Origin: Amphiura filiformis
Lineage: Eukaryota; Echinodermata; Ophiuroidea; Amphilepidida; Amphiuridae
DNA length: 64,000 bases
Direction of reading: 5' to 3'
NCBI RefSeq assembly: GCF_039555335.1
Contig: NC_092629.1
Coordinates: 29,412,775-29,476,774 of the forward strand
Part shown: positions 1 through 10,079 of the stretch, one piece after another
Layout of the letters: every line of letters starts with the position of its first letter
How positions within the stretch are numbered: the stretch's first letter is position 1
Notes under the pieces: model-generated
The model's database searches: none
What the model saw: only the letters and a program-made list of their open reading frames with translations
What the model was told of the DNA's origin: nothing
Program-made: the position numbers and the translations under genes

Positions 1-61
1 CTAGAGAGTGACTTTTGAACAAAAATGGGTTTAATAAAGGAAAGTGTGTGGTTTATATTTC

Positions 62-125
62 ATGGCAGAATGCTTATCAACATTATACATACCTGTGTGC
101 TTTATTTTGTATTATCTTACTAGTG
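62..125 (+). CDS. nAChR exon 1 (signal peptide), predicted
   Basis: ATG at 62 opens 21 codons with a hydrophobic stretch (LYIPVCFILYYL) followed by small residues, as in a signal peptide. The exon ends G|gtaatc, phase 1, which is the phase needed to join the acceptor at 585. After splicing, the sequence around the junction reads LTSGAASSA, a plausible signal-peptidase region. No promoter was identified in the 61 bases before it. The alternative is that the true first exon lies upstream of the window. Confidence 0.6.
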
Positions 126-3100
126 GTAATCTCATTCTAACATTGTTGTCTTTGTATATGATTCAAAAAAACCCAAAAAGTCCAAAATTTAAAATGAACC
201 CCACGAAGTCCCTGAAATGCTAATCGTCATACCTAATACAGGTTATTCCACTCATTTGCACGTAAAACTTAGCATATTGACCAGGTAAATCTAACTGAAG
301 GAATTAAAATGATACACAGGTTTTTCTCTCAAAATCACTTCCTATGGACTTAGGTGGCTTTTGTATTCATGTATTCAATTGTACAAGGGAAAAAAACAGT
401 CGATTAATCCAAACAAAACCTCCATTCAACCTAATATCCGGATTGTACTTGTATAAATATTCCCATTTTCCAGTGGTGAGGATAAAGTTGTTGATTGAAC
501 CATCTTTCTGTCAACTCATATGGGTGGATTGATGGGGGTGTGGCATGCCCTGCCGGTACTTAATTTTGACATTTTATTTTGCAGGTGCAGCTTCGAGCGC
601 AATCTATTTTGAAAAAAACTTGATGCATCATTTGTTAGATAATTACGGCGATAGAGCAGTGCGACCTGTGAATGATACTTCTGATACAATCAATGTACAG
701 GCTCGCCTACTAATATCGCAAATCATTCTGTTTGTAAGTGTTCATGACTTATTCAAGTAAAATAGACACTGCCAGATTTCTGCTGTTGCCGCCCATAAAG
801 ACACACTGCCGTTCAGCTACTTCATTGGTACCCGTGTGGGTACTCTATGATAATGCATCGGAATTACACATACTGATACTTAAATGGTATTGCATTTGAA
901 CTCTGGAGTAGCCATAAAGTACATTGGCAGTTATATGAATCTGGTAGTGTACATTATTTTTCTCTTTTCCGTTGTCATCTGTGCTCCACTAATAATACTC
1001 CGAGTGCATCGGCGTCTTGCATTGACGTTTTACGTCCAATTGCGGTATCACTGTGAGCATTTTTAAAAACAAAATTTTCACCGTTTTTGAGGCCGTTTGT
1101 GTAACAATTTCAACAAAATATAGTTTATAACACTCCTCTTGGAGAATCTTGCAATATTTGGATCAATCAAACTGGTAGAGCCTTTCATGGACACACGCAC
1201 CCCCATAGGAGCTAATTGTGTTACTAGATAAGGACAAACTTTTGCTTCCAGGAAAGAGCAGATTTTCTCTCAACTACCACGCAGGGAGGGTACAGCTGCT
1301 TTTAAACGCAATAGAGGTGTCGGTTGCGCGAAATGGGCATGGTGATATATCCCTCAAACTTGGTCAATATTTTTGGTAAAAAATGGTTAGTATTAGTAAT
1401 GTCCTTTCCCAAATTTTACTTTGTAATTCATTAATTGCATCTTATGTGGCGCCCATCTCTAAGAAAGGTATAAACGAGAGAGTACCCCACCCCCAAAAGA
1501 AAAACACACTTTATATAGTAATAATAATAATAATAATGTGAATTTCTAATGCGCACATCTCCACCAAATCAATGGCGCTCAAGGCGCGATACAATGATTA
1601 TCTTACACTACATAATAAAAATTAATTTACATTACAACTTAATCTACACATGAACAACAATCAATAGGTGAACAAAAATATGGTGATGCACATCAGTAAA
1701 ATGCTTCTTTCATTAAGTGAGTTTTTAAAGAACTTTTAAACTGTGTTAAAGATGTACTTAGTTTAATGTGGGTTGGCAGAGTATTCCAGAGACGTGGTGA
1801 AGCAATTGAAAAGCCCTATCCCCCCATGAATGTTTTGAACGGGGTTCGCAGAGAAGCGATTTGTCACTAGAACGGAGCATACGAGGAGGGTTATATGGTT
1901 GGAGGAGACATTTGATATATTCTGGTGCAAGATCATTAAGTGATTTAAAAACAATGAGCAATAGTTTGTAAACAATTCTGTAACCAACCGGCAGCCAATG
2001 TAACTCTCTTAAAACTGGAGTGATGTGAGATCTCTTTCTGGTTAAAGTGACCAAGCGCGCAGCAGAGTTCTGAATACGCTGTAGACGTGCAATCTGATCT
2101 TGAGGAAGGCCAAACAAGAGGGAGTTGCCCATATCAAGCCCGGAGGTTACAAAACTGTGAACAATTTGTTCAGTAGCATGAGGACTTAAGTACTTTCTTA
2201 TTCTACCAATGTTTCTGATATGGAATGACGCTGAACGTACAATACTTGATACATGAGTATTAAGAGACATTGACGAGTCCAAAATAACACCTGAATTACG
2301 CCTATATAGCCTGAAATTGCCTTAGAATGACCCACCCCTAATGCACCTAATGGTACCCGAGTAGCGTAACAGATTCTCCACACCACAACCCTGATGTTTT
2401 TAACGGGCTTGCAGGATCCATGTACCGGTAAGAAATCTTTTTAGCATGGTAAAAACCCGAATTAAGGCTAAGATAGTATCAAAATGATATCCGCTGTGAC
2501 ATATCTTTTCTTGCCACCGACACGACATTGTTATGATGCGCATTAATATCGTATACACTCCAATGCGGGTATCACTAAATGATAAATGACTCTTGATATT
2601 AAGCATATATTGTAATAATGGTTAGTATGTATATGTTATTGTGGTTTGTTTTAAGTAGAATATTGAATGTAAACGGAAGTTATAAGTAAACCATATCATA
2701 ATGCGTTGATATTTTGTAATTCATTTATAGGATGAACCTTTACAGCAATTAATCTTTCATGGATGGCTGAAACTGGTATGTGTCATGTACAATATATATA
2801 AGAATCATTACATTTTGACTCAACTATTGCGATATTTACATCAAACGTTATACTCGTGCGATACACTCTTTTCATGTGCTTTCACCTGTATAGAAACGAT
2901 CTTGTGCACAGAAAATAGGGAAAGGATTTAAGATAATAAATTAAAGGAACAACCTCTGAAATCCAGCGTGAAAGTCATGGAGCGTGAAATTGTCTTACAT
3001 GTATATATTTACATAACAAGGTCTAACATTTCTAGAGCCAACGTCCTTTATATCAATAAAATTATGTGTAGTTCTGATTTCTCATGTGCTGTAATTCCTT

Positions 3101-6100
3101 CAAAAAAGCTTTAATTCCTATTGTAAATAATGTAATGAAATATCAAAGAACATCCACATTTTGTGGCATACGACTAACATGTACTATTAAACCTCATGTA
3201 ACAAAGATGGACGTGCCTTCGGTGACAACTCTCTAGTCCGAAGGCTCCTCAGTCCAAAGGTTCGCTATTCCGAACACGTAATTTACTATTCGCTAGTTCG
3301 AATTCTGAAAAAGGTTCGCTAGTCCGAATATCGGATTCTCTAGTCCGAAGGTTCGCTAGTCCGAATAATAAATAAGGTTCTCTAGTCCGAATATAGAATA
3401 AGGATTCCTAACCCTAACCCTACCACTAACCCTACCACTAACCCTAACCCTACCACTAACCCTAACCCTTATTCTATATTCGGACTAGAGAAAATTCGGA
3501 TTAGCGAACTTGATTTGGTTTTCGGGCTAGAGACCCTTCGGTCTAGAGAATCTTCAGACTAGCGAACCTTTGGACAAGAGAGAAGTCACGCGTGCCTTCA
3601 CCGTAAAACGCTAAAAACGCAAATGCCAAACGTAATTGTCCGACCATCTATTGCGATAAGTTTTGCAAATAAAATAACGTCCAAGACATTGAAATTCAAG
3701 AGAAGAAGGCATGCATTGAACTTGATCTTAAGCAAAAATATATATCCAAGACATCCAACGTCAAGAGGGAGAAGGTACGCATTGAATGTTTTTTAGAATG
3801 ATGTTATGATAGTGTTTCCTATAAATTTCTTGGGGAGCAGTGTGGCAGACTAGTTAAGGTTTTTGCCTGAGGTGCGTGAGGTCCCGGGTTCCATTACCCA
3901 CATGACCCTAAAAAATCGTTTCCACTCTCCCTGTGGTTCATCTGGTAAAGGCTTGGCAGATGACCCATGAGACCACGTCACAGTCGGTTCCGATCAGGGT
4001 AATAATAAGCCCGATTGTCCTGTAAAATTGCCCTGACCAGCTATCAACGGCGACCCGCTTCGTTCACCAGGTCACTTGTTTTGTCAGCATTATCTCCTAG
4101 ATTTCAGCTGTAAATATAATGCCTAGACATGTTTGACATAAAAAATGGAAATGAAGCAAACAGCACAATCTAATTTTCAGTAAAACTTAAGCTGTTTTTA
4201 GCTGTTGCTTAAAAATGTATTATACCTGATATATTTTCAGGTGTGGAATGATGTTTACCTCCAGTGGGAACCAAACCAATGGGGGAATATAACGAATGTG
4301 TCGGTGTTTACGAAAGACATATGGAAACCAGATATAACATTTTACGAAAAGTAAGTACCCGTCAGGCTAGGTACATTATCGTATTTAATAAGTCATACTC
4401 GTTCTAAATGATTGCAAAACAGTTTTGCAATATAGCTTATAGCTTATCATAGTCGTTATGAGCACGGCAGAGTGCCGAATACGTAAAAAAAAATCAAAAT
4501 TTCACGACGCCGCACTCATATTATTAAGCCATAGCGACATAATTTTGGGAATGTTTGTACTTATTTTGGTATCACTGGATAAAATATACCTACAGCTGTA
4601 TATTGGTATAAAATATAACAGTATAGGACATTTAATATAGAAATTTGTGGTTTCCAGCTAAACAATACTATAGATCAACCTGATTTGAACAGCTAAGTAT
4701 ACGATTTGTCTTTTGGCCAAATTAGCGCGATTCGTTTAAATCACAATTTCTACGTCGGGGAGTAAGATGTACCAATAATTTTGGGTGGAAATAAAAGATG
4801 AAACATCATCATAAGCAAAAAATAACTCGATGTGCCCAAAATTCTTGATTCGTCACTCGGCCAAATTCATAACGATGTAGTACCGAAAGAGTGACCATAC
4901 AACTTACAGAATAAATTCTTCAATGAAATCTTGAAACTCATCATTGCGACTTTATGTGTACTGATCTATAATTCGATCCATAACTTAAGTAATTACTTTA
5001 TCTGCATAATTATCTATTTCAGTGTTGATGAAAAGTGGGAAAGTATAAAGGACATTGAAGCTAGTGTAACATCGGACGGTACTGTCACCTGGTTTACACC
5101 GACAATCCTCCAAGTTTTCTGTAAGGTCAAAGTTCGTTACTTTCCTTTTGACTACCAAAGGTGCAACATTACCATGGCTTCATGGCGGTATGATAAATCG
5201 AGATTAGACATAGTGGCTTTTGATGATGATGATGCTAAGCAAAACGTGTATGATGACAACGGTGTATGGACTCTGCTCGACACGAATATGTCTACTACAG
5301 ATAAGTATTATGAATGCTGTGACCATCCATATGCCTTGCTTATCGTGGAAATAACTATGAAGAGAAATCCGGGTTTTTATATTTACAATATAATTGCGCC
5401 GTGTATGTTGCTATCAATAATGACTGTGTTTGTGTTCAGAGTGCCACCCGAATCTGGAGAAAAAATATCGTTGGGAATGACAAATGTCTTGGCATTAACT
5501 CTTTATCAGCAGTTGATTGCAGCAAATATGCCTCCACTTGGTGACGAGATGCCTGTCATAGGTCAGTAGCCAGTTTTAAGTAATTCATAAGAACGTGTTG
5601 TTCTTACCCGGGGGTTTAATTCAAAGGTGGGTGGGTACCTGCGATAGTTTTTGGATGCAAAATGTATTCCTCAAAATCTGAAAAAAGTGCAAAAGTTTTA
5701 GCATGATTTTTTGAAGTAAGGCACATGACAGAATCGATAGTAAAATCACCCTTTAACAAATGGCAAATGTATCACAAAAATTGTATTCCTGTGACAAATT
5801 TAGGACGAAAAATACTAGTTTAAGAGGATGTTTATGACAGTGTACAAAATATTCCAATTCTACATGACAATACTGACACGAAAGAGTGGATTCCTATTTA
5901 GTAATATGTGATGCTTGTGTAAGATTTCATTTCACGGAGCGGACATCCAGGTTTGACAATCATAAGCAACGACTTCATCGGTTCGGCGAGCATCGTATTT
6001 GGTACAAATTAAACCGTTTGCATAATTATATTTACATTTGTTGGTCATCCACGACTCTATAGTAATGATTTAAGCCGTAGAATAATCAAGCAAAAGTATC

Positions 6101-6591
6101 CACATCAAAGTGGTTTTCGAAATATGTGTAATTGGTTTTAACTCCATTACCCTGTTTGTATTTATCTAATATTTACAGAAGTATATTTTCTCTCAATGAT
6201 TATAATGGGCTGTATCTCCGTGATGACAACTGTGGTTATACTTCGTGTGTACCATTATCCCGCCACACAAGCGATACCTACTTGGCTTCAATACGTCATA
6301 TGTCCAAAGTCGAAAAGAAATAAAAGCAAAATCCAAGATATTCTTACCGCCTCAAAACGTGTCAGTTTATGGGCTGTTGCCCCTCAACCAGAAGGAGAAA
6401 AGGTGTCTTCGAGAAAAGAAAACCATCGAGATGGTCACGTGATGAGTGATTACCAAACGGTTTCAGAATGGAGACGTGTAGCTTTTTTATTGGACAAATT
6501 GGTCTTTGTTGTCTTAAGTTTGTCGCTGGTTGTTGTCTTTTTATATGTTCTTGTTGAATATCTGTTGTATCTGCAAACTTTGGACAAGTAA
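62..6591 (+). CDS. Nicotinic acetylcholine receptor alpha-type subunit (six exons)
   Basis: Cys-loop ligand-gated cation channel subunit of the plasma membrane. Proposed exons are 62-125, 585-733, 2731-2775, 4241-4350, 5023-5561 and 6179-6591. They total 1320 nt, keep frame at every junction and give 439 residues. Seen: a signal peptide; WKPD of loop A (114-117); the Cys-loop C156-C170 with 13 residues between; loop B Trp in ASWRYD (175-180); loop C YECCDHPY (219-226) with the vicinal cysteines that define alpha subunits and the same CC-x-x-P-Y spacing as alpha7; M1 about 241-261; M2 beginning GEKISLG (268-274); M3 about 304-324; a short M3-M4 loop; M4 about 403-430. The 45-bp and 110-bp exons are the classical lengths in nicotinic receptor genes. 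Glu at -1' of M2 argues for cation selectivity. Odd points: Asn at 7', Tyr-Gln-Gln at 14'-16', Ala at 20'. Exon 1 is the least certain part. Confidence 0.9.
585..733 (+). CDS. nAChR exon 2 (N-terminal helix and first strands)
   Basis: Preceded by ttttgcag and followed by gtaagtg. It encodes FEKNLMHHLLDNYGDRAVRP and on to SQIILF, the usual start of a mature nicotinic subunit (E-x-x-L-x-x-x-L-L-x-x-Y ... R-P-V). A second AG at 589-590 in the same phase could serve as acceptor and would shorten the protein by two residues. Confidence 0.88.
1519..2400 (-). mobile_element. 5'-truncated L2/CR1-like non-LTR retrotransposon
   Basis: Reading the minus strand, a reverse-transcriptase C-terminal ORF is followed by a short 3' UTR with a GCGCCTTGAGCGCC hairpin-like stretch and a tail of ATT repeats (plus strand: taataataataataa at about 1520). 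CR1/L2-type elements characteristically end in such microsatellites. The 5' border is fuzzy, because homology continues in another frame to about 2390. It lies in antisense orientation in intron 2 of the receptor gene. Confidence 0.75.
1758..2282 (-). pseudogene. Reverse transcriptase C-terminal fragment (L2/CR1-like)
   Basis: An open stretch of 174 codons resembling the end of a non-LTR retrotransposon ORF2. The recognisable blocks are LDMGNSLLFGLPQDQIARLQ, IQNSAARLVTLTRKRSHITP and LRELHWLPVGYRIVYKLLL, typical of the post-RT region of L2/CR1-clade elements. The catalytic RT core (F/YADD) is absent, so it is inactive. Upstream sequence reading VGHSKAISGYI continues the family pattern in another frame, implying a frameshift near 2290-2310. 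Intronic, antisense to the host gene. Confidence 0.8.
2731..2775 (+). CDS. nAChR exon 3 (45 bp)
   Basis: A 15-codon exon between catttatag and gtatgtg. It translates to DEPLQQLIFHGWLKL, which fills the gap between exon 2 (SQIILF) and exon 4 (VWNDVYLQW) and matches the DVDEKNQ...WL strand of nicotinic receptors. Forty-five base pairs is the usual size for this exon. Confidence 0.88.
3221..3590. mobile_element. Palindromic MITE with telomere-like core and 9-bp TSD
   Basis: A perfect 9-bp direct repeat CGTGCCTTC flanks it (3212-3220 and 3591-3599). The arms start ggtgac / end gtcacg and consist of variants of CTAGTCCGAAGGTTCG. The centre (3409-3469) is a run of TAACCC and TACCACTAACCC units. 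The inner arms are exactly complementary (tagaataagg against ccttattcta). No coding potential. It lies in intron 3 of the receptor gene. Confidence 0.8.
3409..3469 (+). repeat. Telomere-like TAACCC repeats inside the MITE
   Basis: About ten TAACCC or TACCACTAACCC units, the complement of TTAGGG. They sit symmetrically at the loop of the palindrome rather than at a chromosome end. Confidence 0.85.
3681..3787 (+). repeat. Two imperfect direct repeats of about 66 bp
   Basis: The words ccaagacat ... gagaaggcatgcattgaa and ccaagacatccaacgtc ... gagaaggtacgcattgaa recur at a 66-bp offset. Confidence 0.6.
3835..4080 (+). mobile_element. Candidate tRNA-derived SINE
   Basis: An A-box-like TGGCAGACTAGTTAAGG is followed at tRNA-like distance by a B-box-like GGTTCCATTACCC (about 3890-3903). 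About 175 bp of unrelated body follows, ending near ttcaccaggtcacttg. No clean target duplication or tail was found. Intron 3 of the receptor gene. Confidence 0.5.
4241..4350 (+). CDS. nAChR exon 4 (110 bp, loop A start)
   Basis: Bounded by atattttcag and gtaagta. It encodes VWNDVYLQWEPNQWGNI and ends WKPDITFYE plus two bases of a split Asn codon. Trp-x-Pro-Asp is a family signature. The length of 110 bp is the usual one for this nicotinic exon. Confidence 0.92.
5023..5561 (+). CDS. nAChR exon 5 (Cys-loop to M2)
   Basis: Acceptor tatctatttcag, donor gtcagt. It carries the Cys-loop (CKVKVRYFPFDYQRC), loop B, the loop C cysteine pair (YECCDHPY), M1 (FYIYNIIAPCMLLSIM onward) and the pore helix M2. 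The exon ends one base into a codon (phase 1), matching exon 6. Confidence 0.95.
6179..6591 (+). CDS. nAChR exon 6 (M3, loop, M4, stop)
   Basis: Acceptor atatttacag; open to the TAA at 6589-6591. It encodes M3 (VYFLSMIIMGCISVMTTVVI), a basic intracellular loop of about 75 residues (CPKSKRNKSK near its start), an amphipathic segment before M4 (SEWRRVAFLLDK) and M4 (LVFVVLSLSLVVVFLYVLVE). The loop is short compared with most vertebrate subunits. Confidence 0.93.
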
Positions 6592-6689
6592 ATTTGTATC
6601 AAACATCTTCATGATTACTATTAACTTATTAATCAAAAACTGGTCTGAACATAAATTGTCCAAGTTAAGGGATCGAATACCAACGTTTG

Positions 6690-6745
6690 CAGGGTATATT
6701 TGTGGGACATGAGAGTACCTCAGACATATCGAATTGCATTCTGAA
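6690..6745 (+). repeat. Dispersed repeat fragment (tgtgggacatgagag family)
   Basis: Shares about 50 bp (tgtgggacatgagag ... cagacatatcgaattgc, then attctgaatacg) with 25650-25700, where the repeat extends further. It lies in the 3' region of the receptor gene. Confidence 0.7.
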
Positions 6746-6806
6746 TACGTTAGATTTTTTAAAGTTTACTTCGTTAAATATTACAATGTATAATTTGATA
6801 ATTTGC

Positions 6807-6812
6807 AATAAA
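6807..6812 (+). promoter_or_regulatory. Candidate polyadenylation signal of the nAChR gene
   Basis: AATAAA about 215 bases after the stop codon and the first canonical hexamer downstream. Part of the 3' region overlaps a dispersed repeat (6690-6740), so use of this signal is inferred only. Confidence 0.4.
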
Positions 6813-7236
6813 ATTTGTATTATATTCCAAATTAAAAAGAAAATACACATTTTTTTATCAGAAGATTAGAAGGACATTCCTCGTATTCAGAAAGGAATTC
6901 GATGTGTCTGATGTGCTTTCCGTCCTACAAAAATACACGACTATATTGATATTGACAATATGTAATATTTTTTACCCATAAATGATCAAACGTTAATCAT
7001 GAAGTAGAGTTTAATAATTTAGTAATACACATAATAATGGTGACGGTCATAATTACACACATTATAAAGTAAGTGATCTACATTATCACTAGACGGGTGA
7101 TCGAGGATCTTAGTTACCATGGTTACTGCAGGCAATTATTATCGGTCACGGTCATGCTCACACATCTTGGATCTTAGACGTCAAAATTATACCTTGCAGA
7201 AGAGGTTTCGAGGTATATACGAATTAGCGTCATTGA

Positions 7237-7608
7237 CAGGGCCGGATTTACTTTTTTGGGGTCCTGGGCCAGGCCAAAATTTGGAGGCCCCAAACGCACC
7301 GTGAAGAAGGCATGTGCACTCAAGTGGTCAAGTTTTTAGATTCTACTTGGACATTTGCGCGCGAAGCGCGCGAAAAATGTCAAATTTAGACTATTTTAGC
7401 CCGAATTGAAGCTGAATTTTGCTATATAACAGGACAGTGCGCGCGAAGTGCGCAAAAATTTGTATTTTCTGTAGGTTATTTTGGCCCAAAACATGGTGTT
7501 TTCGGATAAAATGTAAGATGCCCACTGCACAGGGCAATCTTGGGGGGCCCTCAAAATTTGGGGGCCCTGGGCCCGGGCCCATCTGGCCCTGTGGTAAATC
7601 CGGCCCTG
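7237..7608 (+). mobile_element. hAT-type MITE, copy 1
   Basis: The terminal inverted repeat starts CAGGGCCGGATTTA and ends TAAATCCGGCCCTG. It is flanked by the near-identical 8-mers gtcattga and atcattga. Internal sequence includes gcgcgcgaagcgcgc. No transposase ORF. CAGGG-type termini with 8-bp duplications are the usual hAT pattern. Confidence 0.85.
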
Positions 7609-7811
7609 ATCATTGATATATACCTCATGACATTTTGTGTGGGGATTTATTTTGCATTGAACAAGTCGCATTGGTCTTTGTCAAGAACCAGCTCAAATTG
7701 TTTTATAGAGGTTGCAATGATTTCATAGTCTTAATGTATAAGTTCTGATATTAGGATAAATAACAAAAGTTGTAACGATCTAGAATAGCTACCTCAATGT
7801 CTGAGATATTG

Positions 7812-7907
7812 GGCTATTCCATTTAATATACACACTACCCCTGTGGAAGATATGTACCAAATCTTCATCAGGGGGAGTGTGGATTTCAACCGGAATAACC
7901 CATTTAC
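7812..7907. mobile_element. Very short (96 bp) palindromic MITE
   Basis: Begins gggctattccatttaata and ends with the related complement ggaataaccc. The inner arms cacactacccctgtgga and tcagggggagtgtgg pair. A related opening word (gggctattccagaaatta) occurs at 45343. Confidence 0.65.
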
Positions 7908-9722
7908 TACTTATGGGAATACATAAGATCGTCATTTTCATAAATAATATCATGTAAAGGAGATGCAGAAACCAAAGAAAATCTTGACTCTTACCTTCAA
8001 GCCGTCACTGTTTCGTAGGTGAAAATGTATCTAATCTTTACATTCATGGACAAAACCATAGGGTGAATCTTCAACCACACGCATAATCGCCAAAGGGAAA
8101 CTTGGACTAATCGTAGCCGTCGTGTAGATTGTGATGCTTTTACATAAACCAACACTCACACATTAGGCGAATCCTGACCTATATAATAGCACTTTTGTGG
8201 TGAATCTTGAACTAATGTTTTTCGACAGAAGGTAAATCTTTGTTTAATAATATTTTTGTTAGTGAAAGATTATGGTTAAGGGGTGGGATTAAAAGAAGTG
8301 CGAAAATGACAACAATGAAAACAAAATTGAGCAGTAACAAAATGAAAACGGGAACAAAAAAAGGGAAGAAAGAAGCAAATTAGGAAATGTAAGAAAAAGG
8401 AAGGAAGCAAAAACTTTCTAAAACGGGATCAACTAAATAAATAACATGAAAACGGGAATTCATAAGCTAAGCATCAAATATCAAAAATATGAACAAAATA
8501 TGTACATGTTGTAACAAAAATGTATACAATTTAATAGTGCTATCTTTTTTCTGGAATAAATAGTAGGCCTGTATTATAAATATAACAGGTGCACTTATTT
8601 GGCTTAAACTGGGTCGGGGTGTTTTGAAACCAGTGATTGAAATGGTCTGTTTTATACTATGGGAGTATGAACACATGTAAAACACAATCTGAAAGTGTAC
8701 TATCAGGATTGCTTAATTGTTATCAGCTTAATTGTTGATGAATAGATGCACTTGCGTGGATTTAAACTGGGTCGGGATGCAATGTGGGTACAGGTGGGGA
8801 TGGGGAGAGTTGCGTGTCGTCACCAAGAATCGGGGACCCCAAAACAGGAACCCCTCCTGTTTCCTCTTCTGCAAATGAATAAAAAAACGAAGCCCATTCA
8901 AACATGTAGCTAAACAGATTCGTGTAAAATATCTTCTATTTTCTTTAATACACGGCTTTCAGCCGGCAGCTTATGTTAGCACATCTATTGCAGTAACAAA
9001 GGTGCCAAAACCTGATTTACGATTTCTTCGATCCTCCCGATAAGCAAATCCGGAATGAGCCTTTAAGCACAATTTCTGTGGGTTGGGGTGTGGAGGTGTG
9101 GGGTGTGTGTGTAGTGGTTTGCACATAGTGGTGCTTCTGTCTCTTGATACTTGAGCTTATCATTCATTTTATTAGTCCAATGGGGGGCAAGTTAGTCGGT
9201 GGCACCGAGCACGTCACTAATAGGTCGATGGGGTGTGTGGCGGTGTGTGGGAATTTGCGTGGAGAGGTGGGGTGTGTGTAATCGTGGAGTATGTGGAGGG
9301 GAGCATGCGCGCTTGTTGAAAACTATGGACATGTGGGTGCATACGTTGGCAACAGAAAAATAATAATGACAAACACGAGAGAGCTCCGTTTTCAGGGTCC
9401 CTTTTTTTACAGATTAATTATCACGGGGAAGTGGAGGGAGATCGAGAGAAAAGAGATTTAAAACAAAGAAGGGAAAGAAAATAAGACATCTCGCACTTGC
9501 ACCATTGTCTGTCTGCTCACCATGCTGACACTTCTGTAACCCACCATGACACCCATTTAACCCATACTAACATCCCTTTACCCATCATAAACCCATTAAC
9601 CTACAGTAACACCCCGCAGTAACCAAGCACACCCCAAAAATCACACATCAAAATCAAAAGGCGTACGCATTCTCTTCCAATGAGTACATTATGTGAACTA
9701 GAGAGTGAATTTATTACATAGT
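7908..9722. other. Gene-free stretch with repeats
   Basis: No coding signal. It contains a dispersed repeat at about 8945-9070 (cggctttcagccgg ... gttagcacatctattgc) that also occurs at 12117-12250, and a GT-rich low-complexity tract at about 9075-9300. Confidence 0.6.
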
Positions 9723-10070
9723 CAGGGCCGGATTTACCATAGGGCCAGATGAGCCCGGGCCCAGGGCCCCCAAAATTGCCCTGTGCAGTGTGCATCTTCC
9801 ATTTTAGCTGAAAAACACAATGTTTTGGGCCAAAATAGCCTACAAAAATTGTACAATTTTGCGGACTGGTCTGCTATATAGCAAACTTCAGTTTCAATTC
9901 GGGCTAAAATAGTCTAAAATAAAAAAATTTCTCGGGCTTCACACGCAAATATCCTAGTAAAATCTAAAAACTTGGCCACTTGAGTGCACGCACATGCCTT
10001 CCTCACGGTGCGTTTGGAGCCTCCAAATTGTGGCCTGGCCCAGGGCCCCAAAAAGGTAAATCCGGCCCTG
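9723..10070 (-). mobile_element. hAT-type MITE, copy 2 (inverted)
   Basis: Same family as 7237-7608 but reversed: the segment ggaggccccaaacgcaccg near the left end of copy 1 appears here complemented near the right end. Termini CAGGGCCGGATTTACC / GGTAAATCCGGCCCTG. Flanking 8-mers tacatagt and cacatagt differ at one base. Confidence 0.85.
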
Positions 10071-10079
10071 CACATAGTG

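Noticed and set aside
3409-3469. Telomere or chromosome end
   Set aside because: The TAACCC run is only about 60 bp, interrupted by TACCAC variants and enclosed between transposon arms within an intron.
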